From assembly GCA_018608545.1 (NCBI GenBank), contig JABAZI010000084.1, positions 35,106 to 73,239 on the forward strand: a stretch of DNA of 38,134 nt, written 5' to 3'. The DNA comes from Polaribacter sp. (GTDB lineage Bacteria; Bacteroidota; Bacteroidia; Flavobacteriales; Flavobacteriaceae). A program made the translations under genes and the position numbers. The notes below the pieces were generated by a model, which was not told the DNA's origin, searched no databases, and was given only the letters and a program-made list of their open reading frames with translations. Shown here one piece after another: positions 26,215 to 33,643 of this stretch (the stretch's first letter is position 1; the number at the start of each line of letters is the position of its first letter).

Positions 26215-26868
26215 GTGAGGCATTTTATTTACTTATTTCTATTGATTTTTATTTTTTCTTGCGGAAAAAAAAGAAAAGATCTTGCTACCAATTCTCAAGA
26301 AAGACCCAAGCTTAGTGTTGTTATCGAACATGCTGCTTTTGAAGATGTAAAACCTGCTTTCGAAAAAGAAATAGCCGATTGGCAAGAATTGAAAACAGTA
26401 CATTCTTTCCTACAGAAATTTCAAAAAGTATCTCCGAATGAAGCTTTGAGTAATGCCCTAGAATTGCGGGATTTAGTCCTAAGTTTAAAAGACAGTGTCA
26501 CCCCACAAAATTTTAAGATTCCTTCTTTTGAAGCAAGAGTCAATGTGTTGTACAATGAAACCTTACGATTGGCCGATTTAACGCTCATACCTGCAATTAA
26601 CTATGAAGAAGTTAACCTACAAGTAGATAAAACTTTAGGGGCTTTTTCTTCAGTCAATTCTAAAATCAACACCCTTCTTTCTAAAAAACGTTTTGAGGAT
26701 GCCATTAAAGTTAGGATCGACTATGACATTGGTATAGATCCCACAAAAATGGACAGTATTTCTAAAAAATCTATTCAATTAAACGATAAAAAGAGATTGT
26801 TAAAAAAGGGAAAAAATAAACAAATTACATTGCCAAAACTTCCAAAATTTGACAATAAAAAAATATGA
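26215..26868 (+). CDS. Lipoprotein of unknown function
   Basis: This is a predicted lipoprotein. I take the GTG at 26215 as the start because it gives a compact lipoprotein signal, MRHFIYLFLLIFIFSC, with the lipidated Cys at residue 16. In-frame ATGs at 26158 and 26185 would add 19 or 10 residues before it. The mature part is helical and charged and ends in a very basic tail (KKRLLKKGKNKQ and onward). No family is recognised. Its end overlaps the next gene by four bases (ATGA), so the two are translationally coupled. Confidence 0.68.
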   Translation: MRHFIYLFLLIFIFSCGKKRKDLATNSQERPKLSVVIEHAAFEDVKPAFEKEIADWQELKTVHSFLQKFQKVSPNEALSNALELRDLVLSLKDSVTPQNFKIPSFEARVNVLYNETLRLADLTLIPAINYEEVNLQVDKTLGAFSSVNSKINTLLSKKRFEDAIKVRIDYDIGIDPTKMDSISKKSIQLNDKKRLLKKGKNKQITLPKLPKFDNKKI

Positions 26869-27386
26869 GAAATTACCTTTTACTTTGTACATTATTTGGA
26901 TTTTTGTTAGGATGTAACTCCAAAAACAACACAAGTTTTCCTGTAACAAAAGCATCACTAGATACTACAATCAATATTTTTTTAGATGAATGGCACGCAG
27001 CTGCTTCCAATGCAGATTATGAAGGTTATTTTGGTAAAATGGACTCTATTTCTGTCTTTATTGGAACTGATGCCACAGAAAATTGGAGTAAAGAACAATT
27101 CGAAAATTTTAGTAAGCCCCATTTTGATCAAGGAAAAGCATGGAGTTTTAAGGCTTTACAACGTAATATTTATGCAAATAAGGCGACTAATTTTGTGTGG
27201 TTCGACGAATTGTTGGATACTTGGATGGGAACTTGTAGAGGTTCGGGAGTCTTAGAAAAAAAACATGGAGAATGGAAAATAAAACACTATGTCTTGTCCA
27301 TTGAAATTCCTAACCCGGATGTTCAATCTGTAATTTCTGTGAAGAAAAAAAATGATTCTATCTTTTTAAGTAGTCTAAAAAAATAG
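26865..27386 (+). CDS. SnoaL/NTF2-like lipoprotein
   Basis: This 173-residue protein has a lipoprotein signal (MRNYLLLCTLFGFLLGC, Cys17) and a mature part resembling a SnoaL-like NTF2-fold domain. The evidence is a helical start (FLDEWHAAASNADYEGYFG), DSISVFIGTDATENW, and the strand-rich end GSGVLEKKHGEWKIKHYVLS. NTF2-fold proteins bind small ligands or act as isomerases; no catalytic residues can be assigned. The start codon overlaps the stop of the preceding lipoprotein gene. Confidence 0.8.
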   Translation: MRNYLLLCTLFGFLLGCNSKNNTSFPVTKASLDTTINIFLDEWHAAASNADYEGYFGKMDSISVFIGTDATENWSKEQFENFSKPHFDQGKAWSFKALQRNIYANKATNFVWFDELLDTWMGTCRGSGVLEKKHGEWKIKHYVLSIEIPNPDVQSVISVKKKNDSIFLSSLKK

Positions 27387-27391
27387 CTTGG

Positions 27392-27532
27392 TTATCGTTT
27401 TTGTTTCCATTTTGTAACGTAGGATTCCTCGATAATATTTCCTTTTGAATCATACACTGGTGTTTCCAAATATCCATACAGGCTTAACAAAACTGCAAAT
27501 ACTACATAAGCTATAATAAATTTATATTCCAT
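27392..27532 (-). CDS. 46-residue single-pass membrane protein
   Basis: A short ORF: the protein starts MEYKFIIAYVVFAVLLSLYG, a single membrane segment, and continues with a soluble tail containing YDSKGNIIEESYVTKWKQKR. The tail has a natural-looking strand-turn-strand pattern (YDSKGNIIEES) rather than the composition of a random frame. It is convergent with the NTF2-like lipoprotein, five bases apart. Function unknown; no family recognised. Confidence 0.55.
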   Translation of the reverse strand: MEYKFIIAYVVFAVLLSLYGYLETPVYDSKGNIIEESYVTKWKQKR

Positions 27533-27663
27533 TATCGTTTAATTTAATTGTTCTATTTCTTGTTTTTATAACGTCAAATTATGATGTATGACTTACTTTA
27601 AATTTAAGTAAACTACTTAATAATCAAATAAATATATAAGAAATAGTTTTATTAAAAAAGTAA

Positions 27664-27904
27664 TATTGTATGAATGGATCTAAAAAATGTATAGATGGTT
27701 GTACTAGCTTGTTTTATAGCAATAAACGAAGTGGAATAACTGGTAAGTGGTTAGCTTCTTGTCTGTTTTGGGAAGTTTTCAGTCTAGCAATAAACAACAG
27801 CAAAGCAGCAAGCTTGTAGTTTGTACTTTGCTGTTATTTTTTAGAGGTTGGGTTGGTTTTGTTTATTCAAGTTTTTGTTTTTTCCAAATTACTTTTTGAT
27901 GAAT
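27664..27904. repeat. Island repeat, copy 1
   Basis: This fills most of the gene-free stretch 27533-27862 and runs into the end of the membrane protein gene. Its left block (27664-27700, around TATTGTATGAATGG and ATGTATAGATGGTT) and right block (27775-27904) both recur at 30707-30948. Counted by eye, the right block matches copy 3 with three mismatches and one seven-base insertion, while the middle has diverged. A 49-codon plus-strand frame (27670-27819) runs through it. The rest of 27533-27662 is AT-rich with nothing recognisable. Confidence 0.8.
27796..27835 (-). terminator. Repeat-borne hairpin downstream of membrane protein copy A
   Basis: A 10-bp stem AACAGCAAAG/CTTTGCTGTT with a 20-base loop, 27 bases after the stop of the gene at 27863. 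It is flanked by A/T-rich sequence on both sides and could terminate on either strand. Confidence 0.55.
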
Positions 27905-28417
27905 AATTAACTGAATCGCCAAAGCCATAATTGTTTGCCATAATATGTAGGGAAGCATTCCAGAAGTATTTATATAATCTAAATAATTCGAATAAAGTAT
28001 AAAATCTGTAATTAAAAGAATAATACAACCAATCATTACGTATAAACTAAATTTAGTTTTTGGAAAATTGAATATAAACTTATAAGAGAAAAATACTAGT
28101 ATAGGTGCTATTATAAAAACAGAAATCATAAGATAATATATATTCATATCTTCCCCAATAATTAAATCGGTGTTATTCATTATAAATTCACGAAATTCAC
28201 TAAATATACCAATACATAAAAAAGCTAACCAAAAAGAAACGTTAGAAACAATTAAACTTAATATTGTACCAAAATATGGATTGTGTTTATGCTTTTTCCA
28301 GTTAAATAACCCAATGATAAAACCAAAAGAAAGAGGGTAATAATAGATAGACATTTTAGTGAAAACAATTATAATTACACAAAATATTGGAGGGGTTATT
28401 ATTTTAAGATAGTTCAT
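27863..28417 (-). CDS. Multipass membrane protein, copy A (possible immunity-type partner)
   Basis: This 184-residue protein has about five membrane segments. It is a paralogue of the gene at 30907-31467: both share YYPLSFG near residue 30, a NW-x(2)-HK motif, and an identical last 13 residues (IHQKVIWKKQKLE). The family is unknown to me. It starts six bases after an 18-codon remnant of a large exported protein, the same arrangement as the intact copy. It may be an orphan partner gene left after its large neighbour was lost. Its 3' end lies inside the island repeat. Confidence 0.72.
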   Translation of the reverse strand: MNYLKIITPPIFCVIIIVFTKMSIYYYPLSFGFIIGLFNWKKHKHNPYFGTILSLIVSNVSFWLAFLCIGIFSEFREFIMNNTDLIIGEDMNIYYLMISVFIIAPILVFFSYKFIFNFPKTKFSLYVMIGCIILLITDFILYSNYLDYINTSGMLPYILWQTIMALAIQLIIHQKVIWKKQKLE

Positions 28418-28423
28418 AAAAAT

Positions 28424-28480
28424 TTAATTACAATTAATTTCATCTATAGTTTCATTATTTTTAAGTAATTCTTTTAATTT
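28424..28480 (-). pseudogene. C-terminal remnant of a 721-residue-type exported protein
   Basis: Eighteen codons plus stop read KLKELLKNNETIDEINCN. The intact protein at 31475-33640 ends KLKELLESNDTINQINCN, so 13 of 18 residues agree, including the last three before the stop. The similarity stops abruptly at 28480, where the unrelated lipoprotein gene ends (its stop codon overlaps by two bases). It is six bases from membrane copy A, while the intact gene is seven bases from copy B. This marks a deletion or recombination joint. Confidence 0.75.
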
Positions 28481-28955
28481 AGTTTACTCTAAACCCTCTT
28501 GTTCCTTCGTAAGTCCAATTTGTTTCATATTTAATTAATTTGCTATCTTCTTTTTCAATAATAATAATTTTAAAATATGGATGATTTTTTGTTAAAGGCA
28601 TAGGGATTTTAAAATCGCTACTTGAATAGTTTTTTTTAATCTTATTTTTGTGAAATCGATACTCTAAATTACTTAGTTGACTTGGTAAGCTTAGTTTTAT
28701 CTTCTCTAAGAATTTAATATTACAAGTATCGACTTTATGTTCGTTTTTTATAAAAACAAAACTCTCTCCACCTAAATAATAAAATCTTTTATTTTTGTTT
28801 TGATTTACTTTATGAATTTTAGGGTTAAACAAAATATATTTTACTGGTTTTAAATATTTTTCTCCTTTTTCAGTGAAAAAATAATCATCATTATTGTTTT
28901 GACAGCTTACATAGTTTAAAGCAAATAAAAACATCAAGGCAAAATAAGTTTTCAT
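28479..28955 (-). CDS. Lipoprotein of unknown function in the cassette island
   Basis: This 158-residue protein has a signal MKTYFALMFLFALNYVSC with a lipobox Cys at 18. The mature part is Lys/Asn-rich and strand-forming, with no recognised family. Its last codons run straight into the remnant at 28424-28480. It lies between two other small genes on the same strand. By position it could be an orphan immunity-type lipoprotein, but the sequence itself does not show a function. Confidence 0.65.
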   Translation of the reverse strand: MKTYFALMFLFALNYVSCQNNNDDYFFTEKGEKYLKPVKYILFNPKIHKVNQNKNKRFYYLGGESFVFIKNEHKVDTCNIKFLEKIKLSLPSQLSNLEYRFHKNKIKKNYSSSDFKIPMPLTKNHPYFKIIIIEKEDSKLIKYETNWTYEGTRGFRVN

Positions 28956-28997
28956 AATTAATTAAAGTTTAAAGTAATCCCACCATTTAAGTATTAT

Positions 28998-29546
28998 CTA
29001 ACAGCAACAAAAGTATTTTACTATTTTTTTCTGTTTTTTTGAATAGGCTAATTTACAACCCAATTCATCTCCAATTAGATAATAGAAGCCTAAAGCTTTC
29101 GGATTCGATTTAACAGCATTCCAAATTTCTGAATTAGAATAATCTGTATCTATTACATCTGAAGAATTTATCGCAGGGAAAATAAAATTTTTGTCATCGA
29201 AAAAACTCGAAACACGTTTTTTTATCATATTTATTTTTTCTTCATCTGTGATATTTTCGTCAATAATATATCCATTAATTAAAACATTTGATGGATATGT
29301 TTCATTTAATAATTCAATTCCATTTGAATTAATAATTTTAAAAATCATTTTTCCTTTTAATATATTTTCTCCAATTATTGAAATCGAAAATTTATCTTTC
29401 TTATTTGGATGTGAAAACAACTTATCTCTGTGTTTTTCTAATAAAATAAAATTATCTGAATTCGTACTAAGAATTTTATTTTTAGAAGGGTTAATGTTAC
29501 AATTGAAACAAAACCCTATTATAAAAAGTAATATTATTTTTTTCAT
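28998..29546 (-). CDS. Lipoprotein of unknown function in the cassette island
   Basis: This 182-residue predicted lipoprotein starts MKKIILLFIIGFCFNC, Cys16 lipidated. It is AT-rich and has an unusual Cys-rich end (YFCCC). No family is recognised. The strand is the same as its neighbours and the next gene starts 42 bases further on, so the two lipoproteins are probably co-transcribed. Confidence 0.65.
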   Translation of the reverse strand: MKKIILLFIIGFCFNCNINPSKNKILSTNSDNFILLEKHRDKLFSHPNKKDKFSISIIGENILKGKMIFKIINSNGIELLNETYPSNVLINGYIIDENITDEEKINMIKKRVSSFFDDKNFIFPAINSSDVIDTDYSNSEIWNAVKSNPKALGFYYLIGDELGCKLAYSKKQKKIVKYFCCC

Positions 29547-29652
29547 TTTCTTATTGATATATGAATGTGATCTTTATGCCCGGAAACAGGGTAATTATAA
29601 TTCAAGAGCGCTTAATTAAAAAAAAAGAATTTATAATTAATTAGAGCAGATA

Positions 29653-29716
29653 GTTTTCTGGCTAACAATATAAATAACAGCAAAGCACCAAGCTTGTAGT
29701 TGGTACTTTGTTGTTA
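29653..29716. repeat. Island repeat, copy 2 (partial)
   Basis: This is a short, more diverged copy of the hairpin part of copies 1 and 3. It keeps AAATAACAGCAAAGCACCAA and GCTTGTAG, with the stem AACAGCAAAG/CTTTGTTGTT (29676-29685 with 29706-29715, one G-U pair). It lies 16 bases after the stop of the deacetylase-like gene and probably serves as its terminator. Confidence 0.7.
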
Positions 29717-29731
29717 TTTCAAAACTCTATC

Positions 29732-30637
29732 TTATTTTTTTTTAATTTTATCAATCAACCATCTAAGATCTAATTTGTTTATATAAGAACTTGATACGTA
29801 GTCTTTTTTCTTTTGGGAAAGAAGATATTCAAGGATTTCATTTGCAGGAACAAACCATCCGTTTTGTTTGGACAAGTAATTTATATTTTCTTTAAATATT
29901 TCGTCTAGTTTTCCTTGATGATCTACAAAATCACTTGCAAAATGTGTGTATACAATACATAGTCCTTTCTCTCTTTTTAATTTATCAATATTAGACTTTG
30001 TTACTAAATTATTAAATTGTTTTAGATTATGTCCATCAGATGAACTAAACCAATAATTAGAAAATATTTTTCGTTTCTCTCTGAAAGGCATTTTAGGATC
30101 ATATTTTAATGTGTTAATCCCATTAAACACCCTATTTCTAATGAATTTTATTTTTTCTTTAGCAACATCACCCCAGAAATAGTTGCTATTAATTTCATCT
30201 CCATAGAACCTTTTCTTACTACCTTCAATGATTTGCATTGTTTTTCTTAAGATCATACCAAATCTTTTATGGCCCCAATATAGGTTGTCAGCGTTGGAAC
30301 AGTGATTTATATGCATATTGGGATATTTGCCTAATTTCTGCTTGAATTCATCGAGACCTTTAATTATTTCGGTTCGACTAAAATTACCACTTCCAACGTT
30401 GTGAAGTTGAATGTCAAAACCATCACTTTTAAGTAGTTTAATAAATTTATAATAATTGTTGTTTTGAAGTGTCTGCCCTGTGTATCTATCTCTTGATGGA
30501 TATATCCATACCGTTTTAGTTGTTTTTATATTTTTACTAGTTAAGTAATCATAAATTGGCTTAATATTATTGATATTAGAATTATCTGTATCATCTATAA
30601 TTGTAAATGCAAATTCTTTTTTTTTTGGCCAATTCAT
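29732..30637 (-). CDS. NodB-like polysaccharide deacetylase family protein
   Basis: This 301-residue protein resembles carbohydrate esterase family 4 (NodB homology). The N-terminal motif is FTIIDDTDN (11-19), like the FTFDDG of deacetylases with the catalytic Asp pair kept. Later motifs are DIQLHNVGSGNFS (metal-site His, about 75-87) and a late HFASDF. No signal peptide is visible, so it may act on cytoplasmic precursors. It stands alone between repeat copies 2 and 3 with no polysaccharide genes nearby, which suggests insertion into the island. Confidence 0.72.
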   Translation of the reverse strand: MNWPKKKEFAFTIIDDTDNSNINNIKPIYDYLTSKNIKTTKTVWIYPSRDRYTGQTLQNNNYYKFIKLLKSDGFDIQLHNVGSGNFSRTEIIKGLDEFKQKLGKYPNMHINHCSNADNLYWGHKRFGMILRKTMQIIEGSKKRFYGDEINSNYFWGDVAKEKIKFIRNRVFNGINTLKYDPKMPFREKRKIFSNYWFSSSDGHNLKQFNNLVTKSNIDKLKREKGLCIVYTHFASDFVDHQGKLDEIFKENINYLSKQNGWFVPANEILEYLLSQKKKDYVSSSYINKLDLRWLIDKIKKK

Positions 30638-30706
30638 ATCTGATTTTTTCTATTTTATATCCAATTTTGGATAAAAAATAGAACAATACCTTGTACAAAA
30701 AAGCAC

Positions 30707-30948
30707 TATTGTATGAATGGGTTTAAAAAATGTATAGATGGTTATTTTCGCTTGTTTTTTAGAAATATATTATGTGGAAGAAAAGTTTCTTTTTCACAAT
30801 TTTCATATTACAGTTAAACGGTTTGGTTTTCAGTCTAGCAATAAATAACAGCAAAGCACCAAGCTTGTACTTTGCTGTTATTTTTTAGAGGTTGGGTGGG
30901 TTTTGTTTATTCAAGTTTTTGTTTTTTCCAAATTACTTTTTGATGAAT
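30707..30948. repeat. Island repeat, copy 3
   Basis: Both blocks of copy 1 are present: the left one at 30707-30743 and the right one at 30826-30948. The right block contains the hairpin, the 3' untranslated part and the last 14 or so codons of membrane copy B. The middle (30744-30825) does not match copy 1. Confidence 0.8.
30847..30879 (-). terminator. Repeat-borne hairpin downstream of membrane protein copy B
   Basis: A 10-bp stem AACAGCAAAG/CTTTGCTGTT with a 13-base loop, 27 bases after the stop of the gene at 30907, the same distance as in copy 1. Confidence 0.6.
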
Positions 30949-31467
30949 TAATAATTGAATTGCCAATGCCATAGCAATTTGCCAAATTGTATAATGATCA
31001 AATCTGATGTTTTTAATAAGCTTAATAATATAATAATTAGATAATTGATAAAATAAATATGAAATAATAATTAAAAAAAATACTGCAAAGAGAATTATAT
31101 ATTTTGTTATTTTGGTTATTGAATAATTAAAAACAAATTTATATAGAAAAAACACTAATAATGGAGCAAGAATAAAAGATGAAACCATTAAAGCAGCTAC
31201 TCCTCCATTATCTTGTCCTAAAAAAAGTTTAAATACCTCAAATAATAAATAAACTGAGAAGTAAGCAATAAAAAATGAAATATATGAGGCTAATAAACTT
31301 AAAATAATTCCAATAAGTAAACCATATTTATGATTATTCCAATTTATAAAACCTATAACTAAACCGAAAGATAATGGGTAGTACTCTATACCAAATTGTG
31401 AACTTAAAATAATAAGTACACATACTATTGGCGCTAATATGATTTTTAATAAAGTATAATTTCTCAT
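30907..31467 (-). CDS. Multipass membrane protein, copy B (possible immunity-type partner)
   Basis: This 186-residue protein has about five membrane segments and is a paralogue of copy A. I chose the ATG at 31467 (MRNYTLLKII) over the upstream in-frame one at 31506, because it matches the start of copy A and avoids overlap with the large gene. With this start it begins seven bases after the 721-residue protein's stop. Tight linkage to a large exported protein, duplication, and identical C-termini suggest a dedicated partner, for example an immunity protein in the inner membrane. This is inference; the family is unknown. Confidence 0.72.
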   Translation of the reverse strand: MRNYTLLKIILAPIVCVLIILSSQFGIEYYPLSFGLVIGFINWNNHKYGLLIGIILSLLASYISFFIAYFSVYLLFEVFKLFLGQDNGGVAALMVSSFILAPLLVFFLYKFVFNYSITKITKYIILFAVFFLIIISYLFYQLSNYYIIKLIKNIRFDHYTIWQIAMALAIQLLIHQKVIWKKQKLE

Positions 31468-31474
31468 AATTAAT

Positions 31475-33640
31475 TTAATTACAATTGATTTGGTTAATGG
31501 TGTCATTACTTTCTAATAACTCTTTCAATTTATTTTTATCGAAATGAACAGCAGTTCTAGGAACAACAGAAGCTTGTCCGTTATAAGCATTCACCCAATA
31601 TTTAATTTCTTCTTGTAAATTAGACCATGTTGCATCTCCAATATTATAATATGTTTCCTCTTTACATTCGTCAGTCCCCGGCCCAAATAATGTTAAATCA
31701 TCAACTCTTGCAACATCGACAGCTCTTGCATATAATTCTAAATTTCCATTTTGATTTGTAAGATAACCCCATTGACGATTTCCTGAAAATGGTTGAGATT
31801 TAGTCCGGAATGTTTGAATTGTAGAGCCTATCCAATATTGGGGTGTAAAAGCAGAAATCATAATTGCCCCATCATCTGAAACAAGATCACTAAATTTAAC
31901 ATCTCCCCAAGCTATTATTTCTATTATGGCAGCTAAAGGATTATTAGAGTTCCAAGTAGTAGCATCAACTGAATAGTATGGAGAAAAAGTCCAGCTTATA
32001 TCTGCTTTATTATTAGTGTTAAAAGGGATATTACAACTAAATTGAAAATCGTCTTTATTACCGGATGCTAAATCAGTGAATTTATTTTTATAAGCATTAT
32101 AAACTTCTGCATCTGAATCTGGTATACCATCTAAATTAAAGTCTGGGTTGGTAGTAATTTCTACACTATAATAGTCCACATTAGCAACAGCTGCATTACC
32201 TGTATTAAGAGGTTGGTCTTGAAAATCACTTCCTAAATTATCAAGTCTATTTTTACAAGACTGTGGTAAAGTATGGTCATATAGTTGCTGATAATTCACA
32301 ATATCAAGACCATTTTGTTGTATACAATCTTCAAGTAAAACAAAAGGATCGTCTTTAATTAATTCCATTAATTCTTCATATCTTTTAAATTTTGCAGTTG
32401 GAATTTCTTCAATGATATTCAAAAACTCCATTACAAATTCTTTAACCTCAACAGGAACAATTCCATTAACCCTATAATTCTGCATAAAATTACTTAAATT
32501 ATTTAAATCATTTTTATTGGTATATGAATTTAACCATTCTATTTGATTTTGATTGGTAATATTTAGTTCTTGTATTAAATTACTTGCAATTATACGGTGT
32601 GTTGAAACATTATCTATATAACCGTCTAACGCTGCTTGTTTATCAGCTTCCCAGGCCATTAAATCGATATAGCCCCCACAAAAATTATTTTGATACAGAT
32701 ATCTGTTAATTTCAGGGTATCTCGGATCAAAAAGAGAGACACCACCTCCTCTGTTGTTTTTAGCGTATTCTTCAATTACGGGTTCTGTTGCCATATCTGA
32801 AAATTGAAATTCAACAAGCTCGTCAGGAGTTGAGTAAGGAGGCCTCAGAATATCTTTATAATGTTCATAGTTTAAAAGAAATTGCATCAATCCCAATTGA
32901 TCCCATTTATCAAAACTATTGTAAAATTTATTTTTAAGATTTAACATTTCGTTATCAAAGTCACTTCCAAGATAGTTTAATTTTTCAATAATATAAACGT
33001 ATTCATGGTTTCTCGATTTTTGGTTTCCAAAAGCATTTTCTAAATCATATTTCAATTCAGAAAGCTTACTCAATGAAGTAATTTCTTTCAAGGAAACTCC
33101 CTTTGCTTGTAAATAAGGGAATTGAGAATTGTTGATATTTCCATCTCTGATTTCAATTTCTCTTAATTGTAAGTGCTTTAATTCTTTTAAGTACTTTCTA
33201 TTCTTATTTCTACCAGGGTTGTATAACTTCTCATATTTAGAGAGAAGAACAGGTGTGTTTCTAGTAATGTTTTTCCCTTCTATATCAGAAAAGAAAGCCT
33301 TTTTAGCTTGGTCATAACTGTTAAACGGAGTGTCGAGTTGTTTTTCAATTTCATCTTGAATTAAATTATATTGTCTTCTATACCAACTTTCAATTTCATC
33401 AAGTTTCGCTTGTTCTAATAATACTAAATTATTAAATGCGGTATTATAATTATAGTCCCAATCAAAAGAAAAATCATCTAGAGTTTCATCTAATGAATTA
33501 CAACACAGAGAGGCATCACTATCTAAATCTAACCATTGACGTTTAAAAAACTCACTTGGTCGTATTTGACTATGTGTCAAATAGCTCGATAATAATAACA
33601 ATATCAATATTGCTTTATAAAGGTATTTATATGTTTTCAT
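31475..33640 (-). CDS. 721-residue exported protein of unknown function (effector candidate)
   Basis: This protein has a signal peptide (MKTYKYLYKAILILLLLSSY, cleavage near 26). A helical, coiled-coil-like region covers about 40-290 and a middle domain about 300-480. An acidic, Ca-site-like stretch TNPDFNLDGIPDSDAEVY lies near 500. A C-terminal domain of about 180 residues includes SGNRQWGY, NGNLELYARAVDVAR, a pair of Glu-Thr-Tyr-Tyr residues, and the end DKNKLKELLES. No T9SS sorting domain is seen, and I recognise no enzyme motif. It is three bases behind the Sel1/T9SS gene and followed by membrane copy B, one operon. Partial duplication of its 3' end makes a cassette-type effector plausible. 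Confidence 0.75.
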   Translation of the reverse strand: MKTYKYLYKAILILLLLSSYLTHSQIRPSEFFKRQWLDLDSDASLCCNSLDETLDDFSFDWDYNYNTAFNNLVLLEQAKLDEIESWYRRQYNLIQDEIEKQLDTPFNSYDQAKKAFFSDIEGKNITRNTPVLLSKYEKLYNPGRNKNRKYLKELKHLQLREIEIRDGNINNSQFPYLQAKGVSLKEITSLSKLSELKYDLENAFGNQKSRNHEYVYIIEKLNYLGSDFDNEMLNLKNKFYNSFDKWDQLGLMQFLLNYEHYKDILRPPYSTPDELVEFQFSDMATEPVIEEYAKNNRGGGVSLFDPRYPEINRYLYQNNFCGGYIDLMAWEADKQAALDGYIDNVSTHRIIASNLIQELNITNQNQIEWLNSYTNKNDLNNLSNFMQNYRVNGIVPVEVKEFVMEFLNIIEEIPTAKFKRYEELMELIKDDPFVLLEDCIQQNGLDIVNYQQLYDHTLPQSCKNRLDNLGSDFQDQPLNTGNAAVANVDYYSVEITTNPDFNLDGIPDSDAEVYNAYKNKFTDLASGNKDDFQFSCNIPFNTNNKADISWTFSPYYSVDATTWNSNNPLAAIIEIIAWGDVKFSDLVSDDGAIMISAFTPQYWIGSTIQTFRTKSQPFSGNRQWGYLTNQNGNLELYARAVDVARVDDLTLFGPGTDECKEETYYNIGDATWSNLQEEIKYWVNAYNGQASVVPRTAVHFDKNKLKELLESNDTINQINCN

Positions 33641-33643
33641 AGC

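Noticed and set aside
29191..29619. 142-codon plus-strand frame opposite the second lipoprotein
   Set aside because: It is the complement of a gene with a clear lipoprotein signal and has a low-complexity Phe/Ile/Ser composition typical of antisense shadows.
27533..31000. Possible insertion sequence behind the island repeats
   Set aside because: No transposase frame, no terminal inverted repeats and no target-site duplications are visible. The repeats look like shared gene ends and terminators instead.
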